From assembly GCA_003023725.1 (NCBI GenBank), contig PXYT01000001.1:1-64000 (forward strand): a stretch of DNA of 64,000 nucleotides. The letters are read 5' to 3'. The stretch is from Sulfobacillus benefaciens. Lineage in GTDB: Bacteria > Bacillota > Sulfobacillia > Sulfobacillales > Sulfobacillaceae. The position numbers were made by a program, and so were the translations under genes. Each line of letters starts with the position of its first letter. The first letter of the stretch is position 1. Below the pieces are notes generated by a model. It was given only the letters and a program-made list of their open reading frames with translations. It was not told the origin of the DNA and searched no databases. Below, one piece after another: positions 54,541 to 64,000 of the stretch.

Positions 54541-55235
54541 AGTTGTTCTGCCTCCTTAAAAAATTCCGACGGTGCATTTCGACCGTTCCTTTTGCCGTAT
54601 CCGTGTCCTGTTTTGACGCAGGTCCTCCCGCCCAGATTATGGGATTCAACGGTATTGCACGGATCAAGGCGGCCCTTGGGAATCACTGGTGTCTTATTCA
54701 ATCATACCGCACCCAGGGTTCAGTTGGCACCGTGGGTAACCGGGAATTGCGCGCTTACCGTCACACCAAAGGTGTTGCCCATCCCGAGTCGACCGAGCGC
54801 CGCCTCCACGAACCCAAACCGCTGTCTTTCGTCCCGCGCCAGCCAAACGCCAAGTCCTTTTCATACTCTCCATATTCCGGCATTCACTGGGGATAAGGGC
54901 TTGTTGGCTTTTTCATCCGTCCGTCTCCAGCGTCTCCCCAAGACGCCTCGCGTATCACACACCCAAAGTCGCAGCGATGGCATTTTGACAACGTGTTGTC
55001 CTAGGCCGGGATCAACAACTCCACCTGCCGTGTACATCGGGCTCTCCACAATCGATGAGTCTGACGAAGTTTTGGCTGAAATCGGATGGCCAGCTCGTCA
55101 CGTTGAAATATCCCGTGCCTCGGTTTTTTAGAAAAAATCTTCGCGATTTGCCCCACCCGTGGGGTAAGGACTCCGGGGGCTAGGACGGTCATCCCACTAG
55201 GTGTTTCTGTATTCGAATTCCACGGTGCAGCCTAC
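54541..55235. other. Long gap inside the conserved cluster, no gene recognised
   Basis: About 700 bases between the M16 peptidase and ylxY genes. An open frame of 179 codons (54592-55131, plus) has no ribosome binding site and a Pro/Ser/Arg-rich composition unlike a real protein. The minus strand has many stops. Some spore formers carry dut near here, and I searched the minus strand for dUTPase motifs without success. Confidence 0.5.
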
Positions 55236-55979
55236 CTAGCCGTCTCCCACAGGTGTGCCCATTTTCAGCAGTTGCGAAACCGTCACCAGCTGATAGCCCT
55301 GGCTTCTTAGGCCCTGAACGATTTGATTTAAAGCCGCAACAGTGCGGTCTGTGGGATGCATTAAAACGATAGACCCCGGTGCCGCGTTCTGCAACACTTT
55401 ATTAACCATGTAGGTTACTTGGGATGACGGACGCCAGTCAATCGTGTCGATAGTCCACATCACTAGCGGCATGCGAAGTTCGGATGCTGCCGTCAATACC
55501 GACGGCCCCAGTTCCCCATAAGGCGGCGCATAAACCCGTGGACTCACGTTAGCTGCAGCTTTTACGGCCTCATTGGTTTTTTCAATGTCTAAGACATTTT
55601 CTGCCACCGACATACTGGCCGGATGGCCATGATTCCAACCGTGATTGCCAATCTCCATGCCGTCCGACACCATTTGGCGGACAATTTCGGGATGATTCCT
55701 CACCCACACTCCCCCCACCATAAAAGTGGCCTTGACATGAGCATGGTGTAATATTGCCAACATTTTGGGTACATACGGAGTTCCCCAAACCACGTTAATA
55801 GTTAAAGCCATTGCTCGTTTGGAGGTGATGACCCGGTAAACCGGCCCTGGAACAGGCGCCTGGACCGGCGCGCTACTCGGTGCCGGAGTCTTGAAAACCC
55901 ATACACTGGTGATCAGCACCGCAATCAGCGACAGCCATTTTACCGTGGGCGACCGTAATGAGATCACCTTGATCCACAT
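55236..55979 (-). CDS. ylxY: YlxY-type polysaccharide deacetylase homologue, catalytic Asp missing
   Basis: 247 residues. N-terminal signal anchor (VKWLSLIAVLITSVWVF), a Pro/Ala linker, then the NodB homology domain: VKATFMVGGVWVRNHPEIVRQM, EIGNHGWNHGHP, VYAPPYGELG, SIVLMHPTDRTV. The first motif, TFDDG in active enzymes, reads ALTINVVWGTPY, so the catalytic and metal-binding aspartates are absent, as is usual in YlxY. Probably a non-catalytic or altered-function cell-wall protein. GAAGGAG is 8 bases before ATG 55979. The position after pnp is conserved. Confidence 0.85.
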   Translation of the reverse strand: MWIKVISLRSPTVKWLSLIAVLITSVWVFKTPAPSSAPVQAPVPGPVYRVITSKRAMALTINVVWGTPYVPKMLAILHHAHVKATFMVGGVWVRNHPEIVRQMVSDGMEIGNHGWNHGHPASMSVAENVLDIEKTNEAVKAAANVSPRVYAPPYGELGPSVLTAASELRMPLVMWTIDTIDWRPSSQVTYMVNKVLQNAAPGSIVLMHPTDRTVAALNQIVQGLRSQGYQLVTVSQLLKMGTPVGDG

Positions 55980-56492
55980 CGTCAATACTCCTTCCCCTGT
56001 TTTCATTGGGTTCTTCCCTGTCCTATGTCATCGCCGAACAGAGTAGAACCTTTGATCATGAGAGGAGTTGACGATTTTCGACACACAATATATCTAACCG
56101 GCCACTAACAACGAGTTCAAAGCCCAATGCGACAAAAAGGCCGAAAGGGTTGGGTGCGGTAAATTTTCCCACAAACGACATACACATCAGGGACTCCGTG
56201 ACTTGCTAAATAGTCGCCACAAATTGCGTTGCACCCGAATCATTTCATCATAAAGAACCTGTCGGCCGGGTTGACTCATTTACGAATAGGACAAGCGGGG
56301 TGAATAAACAAAAAACGGGCGGATGTGGGGCGCTGCTCTAATCAGCCCATTACCCGTCCCCGTTTTGGGAAGTGGTGTACCCTGTTCAACCGCCGAACTC
56401 CACAGGAAAAACAAACTTGCCCCCAGTTCGTACGCTCGCGTCTAAAAAATAGCAAACTCAAGAGGTTTTCCCGTTGACAATTCCATCGACAT
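55980..56492. other. pnp-ylxY gap
   Basis: About 510 bases without a supportable gene. It holds the pnp terminator (56311-56365). The remainder should contain the ylxY promoter, which I could not assign. Confidence 0.5.
56311..56365 (-). terminator. Terminator after pnp
   Basis: On the minus strand AAAACGGG...GGGC pairs with GCCC...CGCCCGTTTTTT, a long interrupted stem ending in six T, about 130 bases past the pnp stop. Confidence 0.65.
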
Positions 56493-58730
56493 TTACTTGG
56501 CCGAATCACGCCGCGTCGGATTATGGGGACCCGAACGCCGCGGTGCGCTTCGTTCATGAGAGGAATGTTCATGGGTTCGTTCATGTGGTGAGCGTTCCTG
56601 CGATGAACGCGATTTCGACGGATCATACCCTTCCGGTATCGGCTGTGTATCCTTATGGGACAAGTTAATTCGTCCCACACTGTCAATTTCAATGACTTTG
56701 ACCTTCAAGGGATCGCCGACCGCGACAACATCTTCTACCTTGCTAACGCGGTTATAGGACAATTGCGAGATATGCACCAACCCCTCTTTACCGGGAAGGA
56801 TCTCCACAAACGCTCCGAAATTCATGAGGCGCGTCACACGCCCTTCAAAAACCTCTCCCACCTCAGGACTTCGGGTAAGATCTTCAATCATTTTCTGAAC
56901 GCGCCGAGCAACGTCCTGGTTAATGGCCGCAATATAGATTGTGCCGTCATCCTGGATATCGATATCCACTTTCTTGTCACCAATTCGCGTGTTCTCGATA
57001 ATTTTGTTTATCATCTTCCCGCCTGGACCAATCACCTCCCGAATTTTTTCGGGATCAATCTGCATGGTCAAAATACGTGGTGCGTGCAAAGACAAATCTT
57101 TGCGCGGTTCGGGAATTATCGCCTCAATCATGTCCAGAATTTGCAAACGGGCCTTACGAGCCTGTTGTAAGGCAGTTTCCAAAACTTCCCGGTCTAGTCC
57201 GTGAATTTTGATATCCATCTGGATAGCCGTTATGCCTTCTCGGGTACCGGCCACTTTAAAGTCCATGTCGCCCAACGCATCCTCGAGGCCTTGGATATCC
57301 GTTAAGACAGCCACTCCTTCATCGTTCTTCACCAATCCCATCGCAATCCCGGCAACAGGTGCTTTGATAGGCACCCCTCCATCCATCAAGGCTAGCGTGC
57401 TGCCGCACACTGATGCCATGGAACTGGATCCGTTAGACTCGAGGATGTCAGAAACGAGTCGAAGTGTATATGGGAACTCTTCTTCGGACGGTATCACAGG
57501 TTCCAACGCGCGCCCGGCAAGCGCCCCATGACCAATCGCGCGACGGTTGGGACCCCGCATCGGCCCGGACTCGCCGGTTGCAAATGGCGGGAAATTATAA
57601 TGATGCAGATATCTCCGGGATTCTTCCACCCCAATGCCATCCAGCATTTGCTGATCCGACAGCGGCCCAAGAGTCATTGCCGTGAGTGCCTGAGTCTGTC
57701 CTCGCGTAAACAGCCCCGTGCCGTGGACTCGCGGCAACACGCCTACTTCAATGGAAATGGGGCGGATCTCGTCGAGTTCCCGGCCGTCGGGACGGATGCC
57801 ATCATGGATTATGGCGTACCGAACGACTTCTTTGAGCACCTTCTTGAGGGTCACGGAAATCATCGCTTCTTCCTCCGGAAAGCGCTCCAGCAAAATTTGC
57901 TTGAGTTCCGTGTTGGTCTGCGCGATATTTTCTCCGCGTTGCTGTTTATCACTGTTGTGCATGGCCTCAAGCAATTTGTCCCACCCAAGTTCCCGGGTCG
58001 CTGCCATTAATTCTGCCGACGGCAGAATTAGGGGATATTCGGCCTTAGGCCTGTTCACAATATCTTGAAAATGACGAATTTCCTCGATGATTCGCCGTAT
58101 TTCTTCGTGCCCGAATAGAATCGCATCTAACATCACGGATTCAGGAACGATATTGGCACCGGCTTCAATCATCAGAATGGCATCGTAGGTTCCCGCGATC
58201 ATCAGCTTTAAATCGCTCGCTTTGTCTTGTTCAGCTGTGGGATTTATGACAAATGCACCATCAACGTAGCCGACCTGAACAGCCCCAATCGGTCCGTCAA
58301 ACGGGATGTCGGAAATACTCAGTGCAGCCGAAGCTCCGATCATGCCACAAATTTCCGGGGAATGATCATAGTCTACAGACAAAATACTCACGACAACATG
58401 AACATCGTTGCGCAAACCTTCCGGGAAGAGCGGGCGAATGGGCCGGTCAGTTAAGCGTGCAGCCAAAATTGCTGACTCACTGGGTCGGCCTTCCCGCTTA
58501 ATATAGCCTCCTGGTATCTTCCCTACAGCATACAACCGCTCTTCCACGTCCACCGTCAACGGAAAAAAATCAGCATTTTCCCTTGGCTCTCGCGATGCCA
58601 CAACGGTCACGAGCACGACGGTGTCCCCGTAGCGCACTACCACCGAACCATTGGCCTGCCGTGCCATTTTCCCGGTTTCTAGTGCCAAAGTGCGGCCGCC
58701 TACCAAAAAGTCGGTAGTAATAGCCTCCAT
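56493..58730 (-). CDS. pnp: Polyribonucleotide nucleotidyltransferase (PNPase)
   Basis: 745 residues. Phosphorolytic 3'-to-5' exoribonuclease of RNA turnover. Two RNase PH-like domains (N-terminal [28 protein letters not shown]; second with [14 protein letters not shown] and DIPFDGP), a KH domain ([19 protein letters not shown]) and an S1 domain ([32 protein letters not shown]), then an Arg/Ser/His-rich tail. ATG 58730 has AGGAGGG upstream, so the longer open frame is not used. A 7-bp CCAATTC/GAATTGG hairpin (58775-58795) lies in the leader, a possible processing site. Confidence 0.95.
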   Translation of the reverse strand: MEAITTDFLVGGRTLALETGKMARQANGSVVVRYGDTVVLVTVVASREPRENADFFPLTVDVEERLYAVGKIPGGYIKREGRPSESAILAARLTDRPIRPLFPEGLRNDVHVVVSILSVDYDHSPEICGMIGASAALSISDIPFDGPIGAVQVGYVDGAFVINPTAEQDKASDLKLMIAGTYDAILMIEAGANIVPESVMLDAILFGHEEIRRIIEEIRHFQDIVNRPKAEYPLILPSAELMAATRELGWDKLLEAMHNSDKQQRGENIAQTNTELKQILLERFPEEEAMISVTLKKVLKEVVRYAIIHDGIRPDGRELDEIRPISIEVGVLPRVHGTGLFTRGQTQALTAMTLGPLSDQQMLDGIGVEESRRYLHHYNFPPFATGESGPMRGPNRRAIGHGALAGRALEPVIPSEEEFPYTLRLVSDILESNGSSSMASVCGSTLALMDGGVPIKAPVAGIAMGLVKNDEGVAVLTDIQGLEDALGDMDFKVAGTREGITAIQMDIKIHGLDREVLETALQQARKARLQILDMIEAIIPEPRKDLSLHAPRILTMQIDPEKIREVIGPGGKMINKIIENTRIGDKKVDIDIQDDGTIYIAAINQDVARRVQKMIEDLTRSPEVGEVFEGRVTRLMNFGAFVEILPGKEGLVHISQLSYNRVSKVEDVVAVGDPLKVKVIEIDSVGRINLSHKDTQPIPEGYDPSKSRSSQERSPHERTHEHSSHERSAPRRSGPHNPTRRDSAK

Positions 58731-58774
58731 ATGTACCCTCCTGTACAATAAATCCCGATCCCAACAATACAATA

Positions 58775-58795
58775 CCAATTCACTGTGAGAATTGG
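58775..58795 (-). other. Hairpin in the rpsO-pnp spacer
   Basis: Perfect 7-bp inverted repeat CCAATTC-ACTGTGA-GAATTGG in the pnp leader, directly after the rpsO terminator. In Escherichia coli pnp is autoregulated through a leader hairpin cut by RNase III; whether this does the same is unknown. Confidence 0.5.
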
Positions 58796-58821
58796 AAAAA
58801 AGAGCGGGAGTATCCCGCTCT
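58795..58821 (-). terminator. Terminator overlapping the end of rpsO
   Basis: AGAGCGGGA/TCCCGCTCT 9-bp stem with a 3-base loop, followed by TTTTTT on the minus strand. It begins within the rpsO stop codon region and should partly separate rpsO from pnp. Confidence 0.9.
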
Positions 58822-59089
58822 ATCGACGTAATCCCAACCGTTCTATCAGGGCACGATATCTTGCACTGTCAGTTTTTCGCAGGTAATTCAGCAATGCCCG
58901 GCGGTGTCCGACCATAGTCAGCAAGCCGCGACGGGAATGATGGTCCTTTTTGTGTATCTTCAAGTGCTCGGTAAGTTCCGTAATGCGCTGCGTTAACAGC
59001 GCCACTTGAACTTCCGGCGACCCCGTGTCCGATTCATGCAGCCGGTTAGCCGCAATGATGGCCTGCTTATCTTTTGCTTCGAGGGCCAT
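58820..59089 (-). CDS. rpsO: 30S ribosomal protein S15
   Basis: 89 residues, the exact family length. [51 protein letters not shown] is the S15 core binding the 16S rRNA central domain. A GGGGGG-rich site (AAAGGGGGGAAC) precedes ATG 59089. It has its own promoter within the end of ribF and a leader of about 250 bases, and ends in a terminator, so it can be made independently of the infB operon. Confidence 0.96.
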   Translation of the reverse strand: MALEAKDKQAIIAANRLHESDTGSPEVQVALLTQRITELTEHLKIHKKDHHSRRGLLTMVGHRRALLNYLRKTDSARYRALIERLGLRR

Positions 59090-59347
59090 CGTGTTCCCCC
59101 CTTTCTGAACAACCGTTAATGCGTACTACAAAATTGCACCTCTGGCGTTATCCTGTGCCAGGATAGAGAGCCACGCGTCCTCATAAACCTGTGCTGTCGG
59201 TTGGGTAATTCCTGTCCGCCGATAAAGCCCTTCCAGGCGACGCCCGGCGCGCCGGTTCCCTCTTAATGCCCAAAATGGGAAGTCGTCCCCACCATTCCCT
59301 GCCAGATTCCTGTCTGCGTTAAGCTTACTCCGATCCAAAGACACTTT
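59090..59347 (-). promoter_or_regulatory. Long rpsO leader, possible S15 autoregulatory element
   Basis: About 250 transcribed bases between the promoter and the rpsO start, rich in potential pairing. S15 represses its own mRNA through leader structures in several bacteria, including Bacillaceae. No specific structure could be assigned by eye. A 72-codon open frame here (59126-59344) has no ribosome binding site and is not believed to be a gene. Confidence 0.35.
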
Positions 59348-59376
59348 ATTGTATCATACGGGATTTTCTAGAGCAA
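59348..59376 (-). promoter_or_regulatory. rpsO promoter overlapping the 3' end of ribF
   Basis: On the minus strand TTGCTC (59371-59376), a 17-base spacer and TACAAT (59348-59353). The -35 lies within the last ribF codons. Confidence 0.6.
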
Positions 59377-60288
59377 CTCACGGGCTTTGTCGATATCTTG
59401 GCGGATCTGCCTAACAAGTGCCTCGACACGATCAAACTTTTGTTCCGGTCTTAGCGAGTAGTGGAAATCAAAACGTACCGACTGCTCATGGAGATCCCCG
59501 AGATCCCGGTCAATAACGTGAACCTCCAACACAGGTTGGTCTCCTCCAAATGTAGGGCGGATGCCCCAATTGGCAACACCGGGCCATTCCGTTTCCGATC
59601 CATTTATTGTCAGATATCCAGCATAGACCCCATACGGTGGCATAATCTGTTGAGCCGGTGGAAAGAGATTGAGGGTAGGTATGCCAATTTTGGATCCTCG
59701 TCCGTCACCGCGCTGAACAGCCGCCCGGACGCTGAACGGGTGACCCAATAAATCGTTGGCCTCACCAATATTCCTTTCGGCAATGTTTTGACGGATCGCA
59801 GAACTGGAGACAATCAGTGAGTTCGTGTTCACGGGTTCGACGATTCGCACTGTAATCCCGGTTAATTCTCCCCACTGCCTAAGGGTTTCGATGGTACCCG
59901 CCCCGCCTGCGCCAAAAGTAAAGTTGTACCCCACCACAACCGCCCGCGCTCTGAGCCTCTGAGCCACCTCCAAAGTTAGGAAAGCAAAAGGTGGGACCAT
60001 GGCCAGCTCATGATCAAAGGACAGAACTCTGACATAATCCACGCCATAATATTCCAGCCAGTACAATTTCAAATCCAATGGCGTGATCAAATAATTTTGT
60101 GGGGGCTGAGGGCGCAACACCATAGCGGGATGCGGGTCAAACGTTAAGGCGACCACCGGCCACTGATTTTCCTGGCCTATTTCCTTGGCTTGTCTGATTA
60201 GAGCTTGATGTCCCACATGAACCCCGTCAAAATTACCAACAATAACAGTCGTAGAAAATTCCGGACCGACTCCTGTAAAAAGTTCCAT
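59368..60288 (-). CDS. ribF: Bifunctional riboflavin kinase/FAD synthetase
   Basis: 306 residues. Makes FMN and FAD. The N-terminal FAD synthetase has VIVGNFDGVHVGHQALI and VALTFDPHP, with SSSAIRQNIAERNIGEANDLLGHPFS; the C-terminal riboflavin kinase has GRGSKIGIPTLNLFP and YAGYLTING...GVANWGIRPTFGG. The start ATG 60288 has only a weak site, and IscB-derived sequence lies immediately upstream. The position between truB and rpsO is as in Bacillus. Confidence 0.94.
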   Translation of the reverse strand: MELFTGVGPEFSTTVIVGNFDGVHVGHQALIRQAKEIGQENQWPVVALTFDPHPAMVLRPQPPQNYLITPLDLKLYWLEYYGVDYVRVLSFDHELAMVPPFAFLTLEVAQRLRARAVVVGYNFTFGAGGAGTIETLRQWGELTGITVRIVEPVNTNSLIVSSSAIRQNIAERNIGEANDLLGHPFSVRAAVQRGDGRGSKIGIPTLNLFPPAQQIMPPYGVYAGYLTINGSETEWPGVANWGIRPTFGGDQPVLEVHVIDRDLGDLHEQSVRFDFHYSLRPEQKFDRVEALVRQIRQDIDKARELL

Positions 60289-60296
60289 CCATTTCC

Positions 60297-60520
60297 GCGG
60301 CGCGGGGACTCCGTCCTTCAGGGCGGAGAGGAGCGCCGCTTCCCCCCCTTCTTAGGCATTCACAAAACCACTTTGTCCCCCCGCCAGCCGTCGCCTCATT
60401 GCAGGTCGCAGCAGTGCCTATGGCTTGTTTCCGGGGTGAACGTTCTCGTGTTTTTGACATGGACCTTTGTTCCCGGCGGGATCCCTGTCGAGTCGCCTAG
60501 GAACACCGCACCGCTTGCAC
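60297..60520 (-). pseudogene. Remnant of an IscB-type nuclease C-terminus between truB and ribF
   Basis: The minus strand reads GTKVHVKNTRTFTPET, SHRHC.DLQ-stop-GDGW, then KKGGSGAPLRPEGRSPRA. This matches the tail of IscB/RRXRR-HNH proteins, where a domain with '...HVGRVAVR..G.F....' runs into 'SHRHCRLLQRGDGW' and a 'PLRPEGR.FRA' terminus. Two in-frame stops and the missing nuclease core show it is dead. The PLRPEGRSP codons form a CTCCG/CGGAG hairpin (60309-60328). It occupies most of the 356-base truB-ribF gap and probably supplies ribF's immediate upstream sequence. Confidence 0.5.
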
Positions 60521-60522
60521 TA

Positions 60523-60588
60523 CCTCCAAAGTTCCGGCGGCTAAAATGCATCAACCCGATGCGTGTAAGGTTCCTCAAAAGTTCCGGC
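60523..60588. repeat. Direct repeat in the truB-ribF gap
   Basis: CCTCCAAAGTTCCGGC (60523-60538) and CCTCAAAAGTTCCGGC (60573-60588), one mismatch, 50 bases apart. They border the upstream end of the IscB-like remnant. Confidence 0.8.
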
Positions 60589-60644
60589 ACGTGCCCTCGT
60601 TGACCTTCTCGCTCTGGAGGTTTCCGGAGTAGTTGACATACTAC

Positions 60645-61508
60645 TCATTCTTTTCCGATAACTTTGCGAAAACGCCATGGAGGCCCTTCGACCACGGCAA
60701 CAACCACGTTGTCGCAACTCAAGCTCACAACACCAGACTCCCCCTCAATATGAGGAATGGCCGAGATCTTACCATGAACCAGATCCGGGATTGCACGGCC
60801 CGTGACCGCAACGGCCGGTATGGTCAATAACGAAGGGCGGGTCAGTAATAGGCGTTTCCAATCAGTATGCTGATTGAGTTGGTCCAAACGATGGGCATTT
60901 TCCAGCGTAAAACTTCCGACTCGCACGCGCAGAAGAGACTGCAATGACGCGGCATGCCCCAGGATAAATCCCATATCTCTTACAATGGCCCGGATGTACG
61001 TTCCGGAACCTACTGTTAACTCCAGCGACCAACACCGGTTCTGACCTCCGGTTAGCCGGATGTCCTCCACCACCGTGTGACGCGGCGCAAGCCATGGGGT
61101 TCGACCATGACGGACCAAGTCATAGGCTCGCCTGCCGCCCTGTTTCAGCGCAGAAACCTGAGGAGGAAACTGTAGAATTTCACCTCGAAACCACCTAAGA
61201 ACGGTCGCAATCTGGTCCACATTGGGAAAGGGGGCACCGGATTCGGCCACTACGTATCCTTCCCGATCCCCGCTATGTGTTTGTGTTCCCAGTGTCATGT
61301 GAGCATGATAAACTTTCGGGACCAGATTTGTCCATTCCAACAGTCGGGTGTAGGATCCCATAGCAATAGGCAAAACTCCTTCCGCCATGGGATCCAACGT
61401 TCCTGCATGACCCACCTGTTTCTGGCCGGTCATCATCCGAATTTTGGAGACAGCCTGATGGGAAGACATGCCTAAAGGCTTATAGAGGTTTAAAAATCCG
61501 TTTAACAC
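60645..61508 (-). CDS. truB: tRNA pseudouridine(55) synthase
   Basis: 287 residues. Isomerises U55 of the tRNA T-loop. GFLNLYKPLGMSSHQAVSKIR starts the protein, and catalytic Asp is in VGHAGTLDPMAEGVLP; VSALKQGGRRAYDLVRHG and GTYIRAIVRDMG follow. The start is GTG 61508, 6 bases behind AAAGAGGGA; the open frame extends 81 codons upstream over rbfA without homology. It lies 49 bases after rbfA in the infB operon. Confidence 0.93.
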   Translation of the reverse strand: MLNGFLNLYKPLGMSSHQAVSKIRMMTGQKQVGHAGTLDPMAEGVLPIAMGSYTRLLEWTNLVPKVYHAHMTLGTQTHSGDREGYVVAESGAPFPNVDQIATVLRWFRGEILQFPPQVSALKQGGRRAYDLVRHGRTPWLAPRHTVVEDIRLTGGQNRCWSLELTVGSGTYIRAIVRDMGFILGHAASLQSLLRVRVGSFTLENAHRLDQLNQHTDWKRLLLTRPSLLTIPAVAVTGRAIPDLVHGKISAIPHIEGESGVVSLSCDNVVVAVVEGPPWRFRKVIGKE

Positions 61509-61557
61509 GCACAATCCCTCTTTAACCGTTTTCCTCCAGCGACTCGAAAGCTTGCTG

Positions 61558-61911
61558 TCATTCCGGTCTCCGATTCGGCAATTGCCGCAGAATGTCCTGG
61601 ATGTGCATACTTTCCACAATGGACCCATCCAGCCGAAAATCGAGTTGAGGTGCCAGTCGCAAGTGCAGCCGGCGGGTAATCTCCCCTCGCAAAAACGGTG
61701 TGGCACTCTTGAGCCCTGCAAGGCTAGCCTTGGCTTCCTCTTCTGTTCCAAGATGACTCACAAACACTTTAGCCATTGACAGATCCCGCGACAGCTCAAC
61801 ATGTGTAATGCTGACAAAGCCAATCCTGGGATCTTTGACGTCCCGCTGCAGCATATCCCCGAGTTCTTGCTGTATGGCTAAAGCAATGCGCTGGGCACGT
61901 GCCTTATTCAC
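61558..61911 (-). CDS. rbfA: 30S ribosome-binding factor A
   Basis: 117 residues, KH-type fold. RAQRIALAIQQELGDMLQRDVKDPRIGFVSITHVELSRDLSMAKVFVS is the family start, and FLRGEITRRLHLRLAPQLDFRLDGSIVESMHI the end. It matures the 5' end of 16S rRNA and the decoding centre. GTG start; the upstream site is weak, 24 bases after infB, so coupling to infB translation is likely. Confidence 0.94.
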   Translation of the reverse strand: MNKARAQRIALAIQQELGDMLQRDVKDPRIGFVSITHVELSRDLSMAKVFVSHLGTEEEAKASLAGLKSATPFLRGEITRRLHLRLAPQLDFRLDGSIVESMHIQDILRQLPNRRPE

Positions 61912-61935
61912 CGCCAGTCACCCACTTTCACTTTC

Positions 61936-64000
61936 TCAACTTGCCTTAACCTCTTCTTCGGTGAACACCTCAAAGATGTCCCCAACCTTGATATCGTTAT
62001 ACTTTTCCAGACCGATCCCACACTCAAAGCCGGTGGCCACTTCCCGAACATCATCTTTAAACCGTTTCAGTGAGCCGATATTTCCTTCATGGACAACGAC
62101 CCCATCCCGTATCACCCGGGTTTTACCGGTACGCAGAATCTTTCCGTCAGTCACGTAACATCCTGCCACTGCGCCGACCTTTGGCACACGGAAGACTTCC
62201 CGCACCTCAGCCCGTCCAAGAATAACTTCCTCATATTTAGGTTCGAGCATTCCTTTGAGCGCCTTGTTAATATCGTCAATCGCGTCATAAATAACACGGT
62301 AGCTCCGAATGTCAACGTGCTCCTTTTCCGCAATCTGGCGTGCCTTGTTTTCCACGCCCACTCCGAATCCTACAATAATTGCGTGAGATGCCTGAGCCAG
62401 CATAACATCGGTTTCGGTCACCGTACCAACGCCTGAATGTAAGACTCTCACCCGCACTTCGTCATTCGACAACTTAACCACAGATTGTCCCAATGCTTCC
62501 GCCGAACCATGTACATCAGCCTTAATAACCAAATTCAGTTCCTTAACCGCTTCGTCCTTCAGACGCTGCAAAAAGTCGTCTAAGGAAACACCATGCGCCC
62601 CACCCTCGGATTGACGGCGTAAGCGGTCTTGGCGGGAGTCCGCAATCGCTTTGGCTTGTTTTTCGTCGGCTAAGATCACAAAGTCATCCCCCGCTTCAGG
62701 CAACTGATTGAAGCCCAGCACCTCCACAGGGAGAGACGGACCCGCATTCTTCACTCGCTGACCTCGATCATTGATCAAAGCCCGTACGCGCCCGTAAACG
62801 GATCCCGCAACAAAAACATCGCCCACCTTCAACAATCCGCGGGAAACCAGTACCGTAGCAACAGGTCCCCGGCCTTTATCCAATTTGGCTTCAATGACTG
62901 TCCCCTGTGCGGCCCGGTTGGCGTTAGCCTTTAGTTCCAGAACATCAGCCTGAAGAATTAAGGCTTCCAACAATTGGTCGATACCTTCTCCGGTCCTGGC
63001 AGACACGGGCACCATGATAGTATCCCCGCCCCATTCCTCTGCAATAAGGCCAAAATTGCTCAACTCGGTCCGTACCTTTTCGGGATTGGCATCGGGCAAA
63101 TCGATTTTGTTAATAGCCACGACAATAGGAACATTTGCCGCCTTGGCATGATTAATCGCCTCAATGGTCTGAGGCATGACCCCGTCATTTGCCGCAACGA
63201 CCAGCACAGCCACATCGGTAACTTGTGCACCTCGCGCACGCATGGATGTGAATGCCTCATGACCTGGAGTATCCAAAAATACCACTTTCCGGTCGTGCCA
63301 TTCAATGACCGAGGCTCCAATATGCTGGGTAATGCCCCCGGCCTCAGATTGCGTCACTCGTGTAGCTCGAATGCGGTCCAACAGGGAGGTTTTCCCGTGA
63401 TCCACATGCCCCATCACCGTCACCACCGGCGGTCTCTCGGTCCTGCTTTCGGGACTGTCCTCTTCCCCCTGCAAGATCAATTCTTCCTGTTCTTCCTGAG
63501 TGGCCCTTTCCTCCACCGTGGCGCCAAGTTCCGTTGCCACAATGGTTGCGGTATCCCGGTCGAGTTCCTGATTGACTCCCGCCATGATGCCTAAAGCAAT
63601 CAGGCGTTTTATCAGTTCGTTAGCTTTGACTCCTAGCTGATCCGCCAAGTCTTTAACCACGATAGATCCGGATAAAACGATGTGACGCTGAACCGGCGGC
63701 ATGGACACGTCATGCTGTTGCATGTTGGCTGATTTTTGCGACTTGCGTTTCTTACTGCCATAACGATCTTCGTCCCATCCTCCACGGCGGCGCGCTCCCT
63801 GGTCGTGTACATTGCGACGGTCCTTGTTATTGTAACTACCGCGCCTGTTTTGCTCCTTGCCAGGGCGTGTCGTCTGGGTTGGAGCAGGCGGAACCGATAG
63901 CGGTTTAGGCCCTGACCGATAGGGAGCGTTGCCCCGCTGGGCCCCAGGATGTCCGCTGGTATTGGACCTTTGATAACCGCCACTCTGGGGCCTCCCCGAG
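61936..64000 (-). CDS. infB: Translation initiation factor IF-2 (5' end outside window)
   Basis: At least 688 residues, open to the edge of the window. The visible N-terminal part is a low-complexity Arg/Gly/Asn/Pro/Gln-rich linker (63724-64000), then the IF2-N fold ([32 protein letters not shown]), the G domain ([28 protein letters not shown]), and domains II-IV ending in [12 protein letters not shown]. It delivers fMet-tRNA to the 30S subunit. ATG 63723 is internal; the frame continues upstream without stops and the true start lies beyond 64000. rbfA, truB and ribF follow in the same direction. Confidence 0.95.
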   Translation of the reverse strand, partial: SGRPQSGGYQRSNTSGHPGAQRGNAPYRSGPKPLSVPPAPTQTTRPGKEQNRRGSYNNKDRRNVHDQGARRRGGWDEDRYGSKKRKSQKSANMQQHDVSMPPVQRHIVLSGSIVVKDLADQLGVKANELIKRLIALGIMAGVNQELDRDTATIVATELGATVEERATQEEQEELILQGEEDSPESRTERPPVVTVMGHVDHGKTSLLDRIRATRVTQSEAGGITQHIGASVIEWHDRKVVFLDTPGHEAFTSMRARGAQVTDVAVLVVAANDGVMPQTIEAINHAKAANVPIVVAINKIDLPDANPEKVRTELSNFGLIAEEWGGDTIMVPVSARTGEGIDQLLEALILQADVLELKANANRAAQGTVIEAKLDKGRGPVATVLVSRGLLKVGDVFVAGSVYGRVRALINDRGQRVKNAGPSLPVEVLGFNQLPEAGDDFVILADEKQAKAIADSRQDRLRRQSEGGAHGVSLDDFLQRLKDEAVKELNLVIKADVHGSAEALGQSVVKLSNDEVRVRVLHSGVGTVTETDVMLAQASHAIIVGFGVGVENKARQIAEKEHVDIRSYRVIYDAIDDINKALKGMLEPKYEEVILGRAEVREVFRVPKVGAVAGCYVTDGKILRTGKTRVIRDGVVVHEGNIGSLKRFKDDVREVATGFECGIGLEKYNDIKVGDIFEVFTEEEVKAS

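Noticed and set aside
54592-55131. 179-codon open frame on the plus strand
   Set aside because: No ribosome binding site, Pro/Ser/Arg-rich unlike its neighbours, against the direction of the cluster, and no recognisable motif.
56342-56692. 116-codon minus-strand frame at the end of pnp
   Set aside because: Out-of-frame reading over the Arg/Ser/His-rich tail and terminator of pnp.
59126-59344. 72-codon frame between ribF and rpsO
   Set aside because: Begins within the rpsO promoter and leader, lacks a Shine-Dalgarno, and does not resemble a protein family.

Overview
The window looks like a chromosomal segment of an endospore-forming Firmicute, most likely Sulfobacillus or a close relative in the Clostridia. 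This is inferred from sporulation and germination genes (gerA/C/B-type operon, dipicolinate synthase dpaA-dpaB, YlmC/YmxH, YlzJ, TepA, YtrH/YtrI, SpoIIIE-type translocase), from gene order resembling the Bacillus infB-to-spoIIIE region, and from moderately GC-rich DNA. Species was not tested.

Layout. 1-540: start of the window, with a decayed IscB-type (RuvC/HNH) gene and perhaps the end of its guide RNA. 750-17800: mostly single metabolic genes: BaiN-like flavoprotein, msrA, a DUF4268 protein, sarcosine-oxidase-type enzyme, flavin reductase, RpiR regulator with an MFS exporter, two lipoproteins, a hydrolase, a pirin, a fused GlcD-GlcE-like oxidase and a DapA-like aldolase. 18000-24560: a five-gene unit, probably forespore-expressed, in which gerA-gerC-gerB are followed without a break by a membrane-anchored glutamate-synthase-like flavoprotein and an SQR/NDH-2-like oxidoreductase. 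24900-36260: diguanylate cyclase, GH15 glucosidase, MacB-like ABC protein, a secreted GH18 enzyme with a peptidoglycan-binding domain nested in its barrel, a lipoprotein, PspA and a small ribbon-helix-helix protein.

36336-64000: on the minus strand, the conserved cluster infB-rbfA-truB-ribF-rpsO-pnp-ylxY-M16 peptidase-ymxH-(stress protein)-dpaA-dpaB-asd-dapG-dapA-rnj, continuing as tepA-ylzJ-uppP-ftsK/spoIIIE. It makes lysine-pathway precursors and converts dihydrodipicolinate to the spore solute dipicolinate, and also carries translation, RNA-decay and DNA-translocation functions. A divergent ytrH-ytrI pair (ytrH frameshifted) and a decayed island (about 41.5-45.7 kb) interrupt it between rnj and tepA.

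The most notable single signal is in that island. A CMD/AhpD-family gene (43064-43426) with a good promoter and ribosome binding site carries an in-frame TGA exactly where the second cysteine of the CxxC active site belongs. A hairpin sits at SECIS-like distance behind it. It is either a CxxU selenoprotein or a very recent nonsense mutant. A second IscB remnant lies between truB and ribF. I saw no tRNA, rRNA or CRISPR array.
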